Below are positions 31,599-42,086 of a stretch of 64,000 nt of DNA, piece by piece. Both the position numbers and the translations under genes were made by a program. The notes below the pieces were generated by a model. That model saw only the letters and a list, made by a program, of their open reading frames with translations. It was not told where the DNA came from and did no database searches. Location of the stretch: NCBI GenBank assembly GCA_963921935.1, contig OY998177.1:103283015-103347014 (forward strand), in the 5' to 3' direction. The DNA is from Galeruca laticollis (lineage: Eukaryota; Arthropoda; Insecta; Coleoptera; Chrysomelidae). Each line of letters opens with the position of its first letter. Position 1 is the stretch's first letter.

Positions 31599-33837
31599 CT
31601 ACGACCACCCCTGTAAGTAGTCAAAAACACACAGTCGGCAATCAGTGTAAGACGTCTATTACGCACGGTAAAACAAAACGCACGGCTGTAAAGTAAATCG
31701 CACGGCTTCCATAGCAACCACTTAGCAACTGTCAATAGACGTAGCCATTTTATTCAAAATGTATTACTTAGATATTTGACGTTGAATTTTATTCTATATA
31801 TAAATGGTGAATAACATTTATTAGATATGAGATTGCATTTAATACTAAGAGTTATTTGGAATTATATAATAACTGGTTCCGTTTCATTCAATCCGCATCT
31901 TTTAGCTGCCTTAATGTACCATTTTAGTAAACAACAGTATATTATACACCAAGCGACTAAAGTGGCCCATTTAATCCAGCGGGTGGTCTTTGATTCTGAG
32001 GGAAGTAATCCACCTAAGGGATTAATGTCACTTTAGTCGAGAGGTGTATACGCTACTCGGCTTCGTGCGTAACTTTTCCGTTCGTGCGTAAAATGCTTCT
32101 TACAACACACGTTACGTAATATACTATTTTCTACGACCGTGCGTTTTTACCCACTTTTCCGCACTCATTTTAGTTTAGAAAGTGTCACTTTCCCGCACTA
32201 GTGCGGGGAAGTAAAATATGTCAATTTATTCTTTTTAAATGTACATTTCATTGACTTTACCTGTATATTACTATTAAAATTAATATAGGTTTTAATATTC
32301 AATCTAATCCAGACTATTTTTCATTCATTGAAATGAAGAAATTGCGATACTTTTATATATCTACCCCATACCTTTCTCAACATCAATCAAACTAAGTTGA
32401 GTCAAGTGGTTTGGTGTGGTAACCAAAGATTTGTTATGACAACCACGTTGTCATCAAGACGTCAAAGGGTCAAGTCGAAGTGTCCGATTCTGGCATTTTT
32501 CAAATTATTTTCAATAAAAGCAATATATTAATGGATTCGTCAGACGAAGAGCTCCCAGAAGCAATATTAAAAGCAACAGATGAGGTAAATTCAGACCTGT
32601 TACCAAGTGAATCACGAGAAAGGTACGAACAGCAATACAACCAATTTTTAAACTGGTGTAAGGAAAAAGGAGTGAATAGCTTCAGAGAAGAGGTTTTTTG
32701 GTCTATTTTGCCGAGCTGCGTAAGGTACTGAAATCCAATATCCTATGGTCGCGTTACTCGATGGTGAAATGTTTAATTAAAATGAAACAAAACCTGGACA
32801 TAAGCAAGTTTCATAAATTGAAATCGTTCCTAAAAAAGCAAAATGTTGGTTTTCGACCACATAAAGCGCAGATTTTTACCAAAGAAGACATATCCAAGTT
32901 TATGTTAGCCCCTGATGAGATATATCTTATGATTAAAGTAGGTACCATTTTTGCTTTAGCCGGTGCTCTTCGCAGAGCGGAGCTTGTGAAAATCACGCTT
33001 GACGATATTCAAGATAAAGGAAACCTAATTATTAGGAAAATTTCCGATTCGAAAAACTATACCTCAAGATCCTTTGTTATATCTGAAGACATAAATAATG
33101 GAACCTTTTTGAAGCTCTATAGAAAGTATGCAAATTTACGGCCTCATAGCACCGCGCACCGTCGTTTTTTATCAATTGCAAAAAAGGCAAATGTTCTGTT
33201 CAGTGCGTAGGTGTAAACACATTTTGTGAAATGCCGGCAGAGATCGCTACCTACTTAGGCCTACCTTACCCAAAATGTTACACAGATCACAGTTTTAGAC
33301 GATCCTCGGTAACGTTTCTAGCAGATTCAGGCGAAGGGATAACCAACATAAAACGTCTTGGAGGCTGGAAGTCAACTGCTGTTGCTGAGAGTTATTTGGA
33401 GGACTCCGTAGAACAGAAGAAAACCATCTCGAATAACATTCTTTCATGTACTGGCAACTTGCAACCGATGCCGTCTCCGTCATCTTCATCTACGAGTGTT
33501 ACTCTTAACAGCCAGTTACCCCCAACTAACTACTCTGAACACTCTGAACCAGCTATTCTGACGCATTTGCAGAATGCAACAAATTCTGTTTTCAACATTT
33601 ATATTAATAATAATTGGTGGATTTTCATGGAATGTTTTGTATGTTGAAATAAAATATATATTTTCAATGTGCTTTTTGAATCTTTATGCGGTCGTAGAAA
33701 AAATAATGTTCCTAATTCATGCGTAAAATATCTTTCTCGTTCTTGACTGCTTGCCTAAACTTCGCTTCGCGTCGTTCGGGTCAACGGCAGTCGGGTGCGG
33801 GAAAGTGTCACTTTCCGCACTTGTTAGGAAAATAACT
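31599..33837 (+). mobile_element. Crypton element 1
   Basis: Insertion that splits the DUF7869 gene. The left edge is TTTTTACCTACGACC (31592-31606), a second copy of the end-like sequence TATTTTCTACGACCG lies at 32131-32145, and the right region starts GCGGTCGTAGAAAAAATAATG at 33688 and ends with the hairpin GTGCGGGAAAGTGTCACTTTCCGCAC (about 33798-33824). Single-ORF element encoding a tyrosine recombinase. 31640-32155 carries palindromic CGCACGG/CCGTGCG repeats and no gene; it may be a second, non-autonomous copy next to the first. Confidence 0.7.
32531..33647 (+). pseudogene. Crypton tyrosine recombinase
   Basis: ATG at 32531 starts MDSSDEELPEAILKATDEVN, an acidic start, then a SAM-like N-terminal domain (RYEQQYNQFLNWCKEKGV). 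A one-base loss in a T-run near 32695 shifts frame to VYFAELRKVLKSN..LWSRYSM. The catalytic domain has the first Arg in FALAGALRRAELVKITLDDI, then LRPHSTAHRRF. A second slip near 33180 leads to the frame with HSFRRSSVTFLADSGEG (the H-x-x-R box), GITNIKRLGGWKSTAVAESY (Trp and catalytic Tyr; the usual His before GGW is Leu). A Ser-rich tail ends at 33647; AATAAA follows at once. Such enzymes integrate circular DNA by recombination. Confidence 0.8.
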
Positions 33838-34263
33838 ATTGTTGTCATTGAAATGCAAAGTAATGATTTTTTGAGACACAAAAATTAGAAAAATTTATAG
33901 TAAATAGGAAAGTCGACGAAGCAAAAGGAAAAATAAATTGGCTTAAAATTCGGGAGATTAAACTAGTAAAAGAAGAACGTCTTAAATTTTAAATCCGAAT
34001 ATTCAGTAATAGACCTTGAACGCAGAGCATAAAAAGAAAACAAAAAACAACTATCTGTTTCAAGGATTCACTTGCACCAATATGGGAAAACGGAAAAGAA
34101 ATAGCAGCTCCGAAGGTAAAAGATTTAAAATCGTTACTTCATGTTATCCCAGCAAATGCAAAAGAATTTTATTGCAGTTTGACTGGTGGTCTAGAAGTTG
34201 AAGACGATGTTGATGGGTTTTGTATTACTCCAGATTTTGAAGTGGATATTGAAGGAACTTAAA
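33838..34263 (+). pseudogene. DUF7869-like gene, C-terminal part
   Basis: After Crypton 1 the gene continues: VVIEMQSNDF, then TQKLEKFIVNRKVDEAKGKI and NWLKIREIKLVKEE (stop in the run at about 33990). The tail is in another frame: LAPIWENGKEIAAPKVKDLK, SLLHVIPANAKEFYCSLTG and FCITPDFEVDIEGT, stop 34261-34263. The motif order (DF...KLE..NRK, ..NGK.I...K..DL..LL..IP) is that of the C terminus of this family, so the two halves belong to one gene. Two frameshifts. Confidence 0.6.
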
Positions 34264-34462
34264 TTATTATAATTATTGTTAACATCATATTTTTTGTTCT
34301 TGTATTAATTAAAAATTTTTTGTAGAGAAATATACTTTTTTTTCATTTTTTACATGATGTGTGTATACAGGGTGTTTCATAGTTAAGCCACCATAGGTTA
34401 ACTGCAAGTAGACGATACTTTGGTGGTTCCAAATTGACTTGGTTAATAGGTCTAACATAATT

Positions 34463-34596
34463 ATACTTCTCAACCACGTTCTACTAGACCACCATGTAGT
34501 TACGCCTCTGGCGCTCGAATGTGTCACTGTTAACAAGCAAAACAACAACTTTTTGCTAACCCTTCGCTCGAACCCATAAGGATCTTCAATACGTTT
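34463..34596 (+). repeat. Left inverted terminal repeat of DIRS
   Basis: 34491-34596 is the near-perfect complement of 39452-39557 (one mismatch seen). The outermost part (34463-34490) is diverged from the right end, which carries about 38 extra terminal bases. Confidence 0.9.
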
Positions 34597-34629
34597 TCAG
34601 TGCGCGTAGATAGTGTCACGTATTTAATA

Positions 34630-36114
34630 ATGGTAAAAAGACAGTATAAAAGTCCATTAAAATCGGTTTCAAAAAAGATGAAACGACTTCAAGAGACAAT
34701 AGTTGCCCTTCAGGACAAACTTTTAAGCGATTCCAGTAAGTAATGTTATATTTTCTTTTTATGTAGGCAAAATGATATTAGTAAATGGTGATTAAAATGG
34801 TTTGGTTTTTACGTTCCTTTTCTTTTCACAACGATACATTCTTAGAATTATTGTTTATGCAATAATTCCATACATCGATATTAATTTTGCACATATACAG
34901 TGCCCGACAAAATTATTGTTTATGCAATAATTACATATATCGATTTTAATATTGTAAATATACAAAATTATTGTTTATGCAATAATTCCATGCAATGATA
35001 GTATTTTTACAAAAAGGCATTGTCAGACAGAAATTTTGTTATGCAAGACTTCTTAAAGTGTTGAAGGATATGTTAATATATTTATGTATATAATCTCCTG
35101 TTGACATTAAGTTAAAGTAGTTGTTTATGCAACTAACCTGTCAGAATTAACCCCCTTTTTCATAAAATGCTAATTCACGACTCTCTCTAGGTGGAAGCGA
35201 GAGTGATGACTCTGAGAATATGTTATCAGACACACCCCCAACGCGGAGACCAAGATTTAATAGACCAGCTTTAGATTCTTCCTCTGATGAAGAGCAAGAA
35301 GGGGGGCCCGTGAAGACTAGAGTGGAAGTTCATGAACCTCCCAATTCAGCGGCCGTTCCTGATCTCTCTAATGAGACTCTGTTGGGTATTGATCCGAGGA
35401 TGTTAACCAATTTTGGTCCACCTCTGGATGAGGCTTTAGTGACCAGATGGCAAAGTTTTTTAACTGATGGTATAGATAAGGAGACGAGGGAAAAGTTTGC
35501 CAAAATTCCCTTCCCAGAAAATTGTCCCCTGTTAGCGAGTCCCGTTATGAACTTAGAAGCTGAAAGACTGCTATCCGCTTCGGAGAAGAAAAGAGACTCC
35601 TTGTTAGCCACCCTTCAGGACAAGCTGGGACGTGGGTTATATAGATTGGGAGAAGTTATATCTGCAATTATGACATCTGAAACCATCCCGACAGATGTGA
35701 AAGCTTCATTGACCCCTAGAGCGGCCGACTCAGCTAAGATGTTCTGCGGAGTGCACTATTTGCTATCTAATCATCGGAAGCACCAGGTGTACCCCTATAT
35801 GAATCAATCTACCCAAAAACTGGCGGAAGAGGTTAAAAGGGATACGATGTTGTTGGGTTCGGATTTTTCCGAGAAATGCAAAGCAGCTCTAACTGTGGAA
35901 AAAACTGCCTTGGATATTAAAGCTAAAAAAAAAACCTGTTGTTTCAAGTAAGCGGACCTTTCGCACTTCTTCATATTTTTTAAACTCCCAGCGTCAGGCT
36001 CCAAGAACCAAGATGAAAACCACAAAGACATTCAAACACCACAGGAACGAAGAACCAGGACGGAAGACACGCCCAAGGTCGTACCGCCAGGAACTGTCTC
36101 GTCAGAGACGCTAA
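34630..36114 (+). pseudogene. DIRS gag, two exons, frameshifted near its end
   Basis: Exon 1 from ATG 34630 (MVKRQYKSPLKSVSKKMKRL) to 34735; donor A|GTAAGT. Intron 34736-35190 (455 bp) ends CTCTCTCTAG. Exon 2 restores the frame (..GSESDDSENMLSDTPPTRRP). The body has the DIRS Gag pattern: LTNFGPPLDEALVTRWQSFL, then IPFPENCPLLASPVMNLEAE. An A-run of ten (35925-35934) shifts the frame and stops it at 35951. One A fewer would continue in a basic tail (KRTFRTSSYFLNS...) to TAA 36112-36114. Gag is the structural protein of the retroelement particle. An alternative 44-bp intron near the end is described in the findings. Confidence 0.8.
34850..35030 (+). repeat. Three ~66-bp tandem units in the DIRS gag intron
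   Basis: TTATTGTTTATGCAATAATT recurs at about 34849, 34916 and 34972; each unit contains the inverted pair TTATTG/CAATAA. Intronic in the DIRS gene, so it would be removed by splicing. Confidence 0.7.
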
Positions 36115-38013
36115 AGGTAGATAATCAAATTATATATGCAGGAAGAATTCGCCTTTTTTATGATCAGTGGGCTTCCATAACCAACGACCTTACAATTTTA
36201 TCCTGGGTTAAGGGTTATAAAATTCCCTTTATATCTAGACTTCCCCATCGGAAGAACCTTAAGGAAAAGTCGGTCTCGAAAAAAGAGCAGTCCTGCCTGC
36301 AAGAATGTATTGAGAAACTCTCTAAGATTGGTGCCATATCAAAGTGCCACCATAAAAAAGGTGAATTCTTGTCTCCTTATTTTCTAGTAGAAAAGTCTAT
36401 GGGAGGTTATCGTTTTGTATTAAATTTGAAAATGCTAAATAATTATGCTCAAACAGCGCATTTTAAATTGGAAAATTTTAAAACTGTTAAAGATATTATT
36501 TTTAAAGATTGTTATATGTGCACAATAGATTTAAAAGACGCATATTATCTAGTACCAGTACATAGATCGTATAGGAAATATTTAAGATTTTCATTTCAAG
36601 GCAATTTATTCGAATTCAATGTTTTACCGTTTGGGTTATCTTCTGCACCCTTTGTTTTCTGCAAGCTGTTTAAACCTGTTTTAAACTCTCTCAGATCAAG
36701 AGGGTTATTGAGTGTTAGGCTATTTGGACGACCTTTTGGTGCTAAGTAAATCAAAGAAGGCATGTCAGGAGAATACTCATATTACTATTGAATTACTATC
36801 AAAATTAGGATTTATTGTGAATTTTGACAAATCATGTCTTTCTCCAACGCAAAAAATTAGATTTTTGGGATTTCTTTGGAATAGCAGAATTATGACCATT
36901 AGTCTGCCCATTAATAAGATGGATAGGGCCGCACAATTTATCGCGGACATTATATTGAGCACCAATTTAAAGATTCGTTCCTTTGCTAAACTTATCGGAT
37001 ATTTAGTCTCCATTTGTCCTGCCCTCACTTATGGATGGGTACATTTAAAAAGTCTTGAATATTTGAAATACAAATCATTGGAAAAGTCGAGTGGGAATTA
37101 TGACTCTAGAATAAAATTATCTAGAGATTGTTTAGACGATTTGGACTGGTGGGTGAAGAATATCTATAGTCCAGGGTATTCAATATTGCAGCCCAATTAT
37201 TCTTATATAATTTTCTCGGATGCATCCAAAATAGGTTGGAGCGCGGTTTGTCTTAATCAAGAGATAGGTGGCTTCTGGAATAGGGATGAGGTAAAATATC
37301 ATATAAACTACTTAGAGCTCTTAGCAATATTTTATGCCTTAAAGTCCTTTGTCAAAGATAAATCAGGTTTATACATTTTACTTAGGGTAGATAATACTAC
37401 GGCTATAGCTTGTATAAATAAAATGGGCAGCACGAAAAATAGACGCTTAGCTAGATTGTCGAAAGCCATATGGAATTGGTGCGAAACTAGGCATATTGTT
37501 ATATTCGCCTCTTATATTAAATCCGCTGAGAATAAAGCGGATTATATGTCGAGATCCTCAGAAATAGAGACTGAATATTCGTTATGTAATAATGCCTTTA
37601 GAGTTATTATAGAACGTTTAGGAATGCCGTCAATAGATTTGTTTGCTTCATACATAAACACTAAATGTAAAAACTATGTTTCATGGAAATCGGACCCAAA
37701 CTCGGTAGCAGTTGATGCGTTTTCAAAATCCTGGGGCGATCTCAACTTTTACGCCTTTCCACCTTTTCCAGTAATACTTAGAACAATTAGAAAAATAATG
37801 ATTGACAGAGCGGAAGGTATTATCGTTGTACCCTTATGGTCAAATCAGCCTTGGTATCCCTTATTTGCGGAGTGTTTGATAGGAAATCCAATTTATTTTA
37901 AACCAAGACCTGATCTTTTACTTTCTTCATTTAGGAAAAGCCACCCAATATGGTTCAACTTTACCCTGGTTGCAGGAAGATTATCGGGGAAGCTTACAAG
38001 AGAAAAGGAGTAA
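36000..38013 (+). pseudogene. DIRS reverse transcriptase-RNase H protein
   Basis: Open in one frame from before 36000 (it overlaps gag) through IIYAGRIRLFYDQWASITND and FLSPYFLVEKSMGGYRFVLN, CTIDLKDAYYLVPVH (first RT Asp) and NVLPFGLSSAPFVFCK. A one-base slip at about 36710-36740 shifts to the frame with LGYLDDLLVLS (YLDD active site). RNase H follows: IIFSDASKIGWSAVCL, INYLELLAIFYALK, LRVDNTTAIACINKMGS. After SENKADYMSR comes the DIRS-typical region IDLFASYINTKCKNYVSW ... YAFPPFPVILR, at the place where some DIRS carry a Dam-like methyltransferase. Ends at TAA 38011-38013 and overlaps the YR gene by about 60 bp. Confidence 0.85.
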
Positions 38014-38936
38014 CCGAAGAAGTAATACCTACACTTATAGGCTCCCTTAGCGTTAATTCATTAAGGCAATACGATTGTACATACAGAAAGTGGTGGAATT
38101 TTTGCTCGCAATATAATATAGATTGGTGCAATCCTACTAACAATAATATTCTTTCCTTTCTGAATCAAGAAAATAAAAATGGGGCTCTATATAATACCTT
38201 AAACTGTCATAAATCGGCCCTAAAACTTATTATAGATTTTGGCGAAGGTGAAGGTATTTTCCAACGATTTTTTAAGGGTATTTTTAGAGAAAAGCCAGTT
38301 TTTCCTAGGTATGGAGTAACTTGGGATCCGCAAGTAGTTCTCGATTTTCTAGCTACTTTATACCCCTTGTAGGACATTACCTTAGAACTATTAACCTACA
38401 AGCTGGCTATGCTAGTATCCCTAGTGACTTCACACAGGGTTCAGACTTTATCGAAAATCAGATTAAGTGATATTAGGTTCTGTGGCACCGAATACAAGAT
38501 ATTTATTTCCGAACTAATTAAAACGTCTTCACCAAGGAGACAACAACCTGTTCTTATTATTCCATTTTTTAATGACAAGCCCGAAATCTGTGTTGCTCGT
38601 ACATTGGAATATTATTTAAAGATAGCATCACCTATTAGGAAAGACACAGAATTTTTGTTCATAACTCATAAAAGACCATTTCATAAAGCTACAGCTCAGA
38701 CCATATCACGGTGGTTGAAGAATGTTTTGGGTAAATCAGGAGTAGATGTTGCCTTGTTTAAGGCACACAGCGTGAGACACGCATCAACTTCAGCGGCATT
38801 TCGTGCTGGTGCTAATATTGAATGCATCAGAAATGCCGCTGGTTGGGGAGAAAGATCAAATACCTTTGTAAAATTTTATAATAGGCCCCTACTGGTTAAG
38901 GAAGATTTTGCAGAAAAAGTTGTTTTGCGTAAGTAG
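37950..38936 (+). pseudogene. DIRS tyrosine recombinase, one in-frame stop
   Basis: ATG 37950 overlaps the end of RT-RH. The N-terminal core-binding domain (SLSVNSLRQYDCTYRKWWNF) ends at TAG 38370-38372, and the same frame continues DITLELLTYKLAMLVSLVTS. The catalytic domain has the first Arg in SHRVQTLSKIRLSDI, the H-x-x-R box in KAHSVRHASTSAAF, Trp in AAGWGERSNTF and the Tyr in VKFYNRP. Stop 38934-38936. The enzyme joins the circular DIRS DNA to target DNA at a short shared sequence. The single TAG is the only visible defect. Confidence 0.85.
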
Positions 38937-39019
38937 ATTATTTAGTTATAGTGTTTACACAAGGATGTGTAGTCTGTGTGTTTGGTTTAGATCTTATATC
39001 AATGTTGTTATGTTAGACA

Positions 39020-39028
<9 letters not shown>

Positions 39029-39079
<51 letters not shown>
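39029..39079. repeat. (TA)n microsatellite in the DIRS 3' region
   Basis: Pure TA run just after the YR gene, inside the DIRS boundaries. Confidence 0.95.
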
Positions 39080-39081
<2 letters not shown>

Positions 39082-39284
39082 TATTTTGTGGTGGTTATTA
39101 TCATAGATAAAACTAATCTAGAGCACAAATTACTGTTTATGACTGTGGGCTTATAACAAAAAAAAAATGTAATTTTTTTTATAAATATATGAAATATTAA
39201 GATTAAGAACGATATTTCATTGGATCATAGAACCTTTAGGAATGATATCTAGCTTAAAAATCTGATAAAGGAGGCTTTAAACAT

Positions 39285-39397
39285 CTACATGGTGGTCTAG
39301 TAGAACGTGGTTGAGAAGTATAATGATAGATTAAACGACTTACCTGTAAGGAAGTTCAATCTTCATTATACGATTGACCACGTTCGTATAGACCACC
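39285..39397. repeat. Internal complementary region (ICR) of DIRS
   Basis: 39285-39321 is the complement of the left terminus 34463-34499. 39325-39397 is the complement of the right terminus 39554-39626. AAT 39322-39324 sits between. In DIRS replication the ICR serves to complete the ends and circularise the copy. Confidence 0.9.
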
Positions 39398-39451
39398 TCA
39401 CCCTCCCATACTATCCCATTAGACCCTTGATCTTATCAGATTTTTACTTCA

Positions 39452-39626
39452 AACGTATTGAGGATCCTTATGGGTTCGAGCGAAGGGTTAGCAAAAAGTT
39501 GTTGTTTTGCTTGTTAACAGTGACACATTCGAGCGCCAGAGGCGTAACTACATGGTGGTCTATACGAACGTGGTCAATCGTATAATGAAGATTGAACTTC
39601 CTTACAGGTAAGTCGTTTAATCTATC
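39452..39626 (-). repeat. Right inverted terminal repeat of DIRS, with terminal extension
   Basis: Complement of the left ITR plus an extension (about 39590-39626, TTGAACTTCCTTACAGGTAA and onward) that has no counterpart in the left ITR but is present, complemented, in the ICR. Unequal ITRs are a known DIRS trait. Confidence 0.9.
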
Positions 39627-40304
39627 ATTATTAACGGTGTTTTATAAATTTAGTCCAATGCTTTTAAAGGCCATAACTTTAGAACCACCCTATATATTTC
39701 TTTCATTTTTGGTAACGATAATATTGCATTGATAATACAATAAGATAGTGTAATAAAAATAATTATAATCCAGGTCTGGTTTAAGGAAAATTTGCAAAAT
39801 TCGATAATCTGAAAAACAACACCCTGTGTATCAGTATTTTTAAAATCCAATAGATTATTCGAAGAGAACAGAAAAAATAGAGCCGCACCAACATATTTTT
39901 CGAAGTGCACATCCCGTTTTACTGCTTAACTTTTAATGTCAAAGTTATTTAAATGTATCATTGACATTTTCGTACGTAATAACTTTAGAACCACCCTCTA
40001 GATTTCTTTTATTTTTGATAGGTGTAAGTTACATAAGCATCAATAGTTTATTCCAAAACAACAGAAAAAAATGAGTTACACGAAAATGTTTTTCGAGGTG
40101 CACACTTACTAAAATATTCAAGTCAAAATCATTAACAATTATCTAGTAGGTCTAATATTTTAAAGGAACAGAAAAATGATCAAATAGGTGTAGATTGTTG
40201 AAGTACGGAAAACTTTGACAGTTCGTTTTGTTATTGGTAGTTAATCGTTTGTTGTTAGTAAATTTCGCACGAAATAATTTAGATCATTTTGAATAATATT
40301 AATT

Positions 40305-41480
40305 ATGCCTCATAAATTTACAAATGTAAAATATGCAGACATACTATTTGTGTATGGCTTTTGTAACGGAAATGGTAGAGAAGCAGTAAGGGAATATGAA
40401 AGACGCTTTCCTAATCGTCGCACTCCTCATTACCAGACATTTGCGAGAGTATTTGATTACAGTTGGCAACATAGTAGATTTCCTACAGCGACAACCAATG
40501 ATTATGGTGAAAGACAACACTTGAATGTTGGAGATGAGATGAGGCTAAAGTAAAGATATAAAATTTTATTTAATAGATATTAAGACTATGAGTCGATTAG
40601 AAATTTCCCTTTTATTCATTACATTAATACATTAATATGTGATACTTAATTAGTCTCCTCCAGTGCCATAATTTCAGTTTGTTCCAGATATGGTTGACAA
40701 CAACCCAACAATCAGTACAAGAATGCCACGCATTAAATGTACCCTATACTACCGCTTGGAGGAGATTACAAAAATGTAGCTTCTACCCTTATCATGTCCA
40801 ACAGGTTCAATGACTAGAACCACGTGATTTGGAACCGCGATTAGACTTTAGTCGGTGGATACTTAGAAGAAGAAGAATAGTTAGCAGGTGCCTATTCACT
40901 GATGAGGCCACATTTACAAGGGATGGGGTTTACAATCTACGAAATTCCCATGTTTGGGATTATAAAAACCCTTTTGCTACAAGACAAACACATTCGCAGT
41001 ATAGGTTTTCGGTTAACGTTTGGTATGGAGTTTTAGATAATCACCTTATTTGACCATATCTCCTACCCCGTACATTAACAGGGGACGACTATTTTGCTTT
41101 TTTGCAAAATATGTTATAAGTGCTATTAGAAAATGAGGAAATTGGAGGAATGTATTTCCAGCACGATGGTGCATCGCCTCACTTTAGGGTAAATGTGCGA
41201 AATTTTCTAGACGAGAATTTCAGAAACATGTGGATAGGGAGGGGCGGGCCCAATAATTGGCCTTGCCGGTCGCCGGATTTTAACCCAGTGCACTATCATA
41301 TCTGAAAACCAAAGTATACTCTACTGAGATAAACAGCTTAGAAGATCTTATTCAAAGAATTGATAATGCTTGCGAGGAAATCTGGGCAAATGCATACAAC
41401 AAAATGGTAGACATTTCGAACAATTATAATAAATTATTTGACATTCCGAAAAACTCAATTTTTTCTGTTCTTTTGGAATA
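40305..41480 (+). pseudogene. Mariner-like transposase (DD41D-like), dead
   Basis: HTH part 40305-40553: ADILFVYGFCNGNGREAVRE and RRFPNRRTPHYQTFARVF. A probable intron region follows. Near 40720 the frame continues (..LNVPYTTAWRRLQKC), stop, then 40829-41053: RCLFTDEATFTRDGVYNLRN with the first Asp, and RFSVNVWYGVLDNHLI. Two stops later 41120-41305 gives YFQHDGASPHFRVNVRNFLD with the second Asp and MWIGRGGPNNWP, SPDFNPVHYH; here the position of the third Asp is His. 41 residues separate the second Asp from that His, which places the family near DD41D. Confidence 0.75.
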
Positions 41481-42086
41481 AACTATTGATTTATAAAAAT
41501 CTTGATAAAATAGTTTTTTTTCTTAACCCGAACGTGGATTATAACTATTCTTGTTACATGTTAAGATTTTGATGCTTATGTAACTTACACCTATCAAAAA
41601 TGAAAGAAATCTATAGGGTGGTTCTAAAGTTATTACGTACGAAAATGTCATTGATACATTTCAATAACTTTGACATTAAAAGTTAAGCAGTAAAACAAGA
41701 TGTGCACTCCGAAAAATATTTTGGTGCCGCTCTATTTTTTCTGTTCTCTTCGAATAATCTATTGGATTTTAAAAATTCTGATATACAGGGTGTTGTTTTG
41801 CAGATTATCGAATTTTGCAAATTTTCCTTAAACCAGACCTGGATTATAATTATTTTTATTGCACTATCTTATTGTATTATCAATGCAATATTATCCTTAC
41901 CAAAAATAAAAGAAATATATAGGGTGGTTCTAAAGTTATAGCCTTCAAAGCCATTGGACTAGATGAATGAAACACCCTGTATCTCTGTTAATAATTATGT
42001 TAGACCAATTAACCAAGTCTATTTGGAACCACCAAAGCGTCCTCTACTTGCAGTTAACCTATGATGTTTTAACTATGAAACACCCT

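Larger units (their letters stand above)
34463..39626 (+). mobile_element. DIRS retrotransposon, almost complete (5.16 kb)
   Basis: Tyrosine-recombinase retrotransposon with gag, RT-RNase H and YR genes in DIRS order, inverted terminal repeats and an internal complementary region (ICR, 39285-39397). An ATT lies at each edge (34460-34462, 39627-39629) and the ICR has the complementary AAT (39322-39324) exactly at the junction of the sequences complementary to the left and right ends. No target duplication beyond ATT, as expected for YR integration. Three lesions only: +1 in a 10-A run of gag, a frameshift in RT, one TAG in YR. It looks young compared with its host mariner. Confidence 0.9.
34368..42086 (+). 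mobile_element. Mariner-like element 3, split by DIRS
   Basis: Left end (TATA)CAGGGTGTTTCATAGTTAA, right end AACTATGAAACACCCTATA. Arms continue inward: 34390-34459 pairs with 41995-42060, and after the DIRS insertion 39630-40050 pairs with 41565-41990. Without the DIRS element the length is about 2.55 kb. The transposase lies at 40305-41480. Internal copies of CAGGGTGTT near 41795 and its complement near 39825 suggest a second mariner-type end nested in each arm. Confidence 0.8.

Noticed and set aside
38908..39156. Frame with a long Tyr-Ile run
   Set aside because: Translation of the TA microsatellite in the DIRS 3' region.
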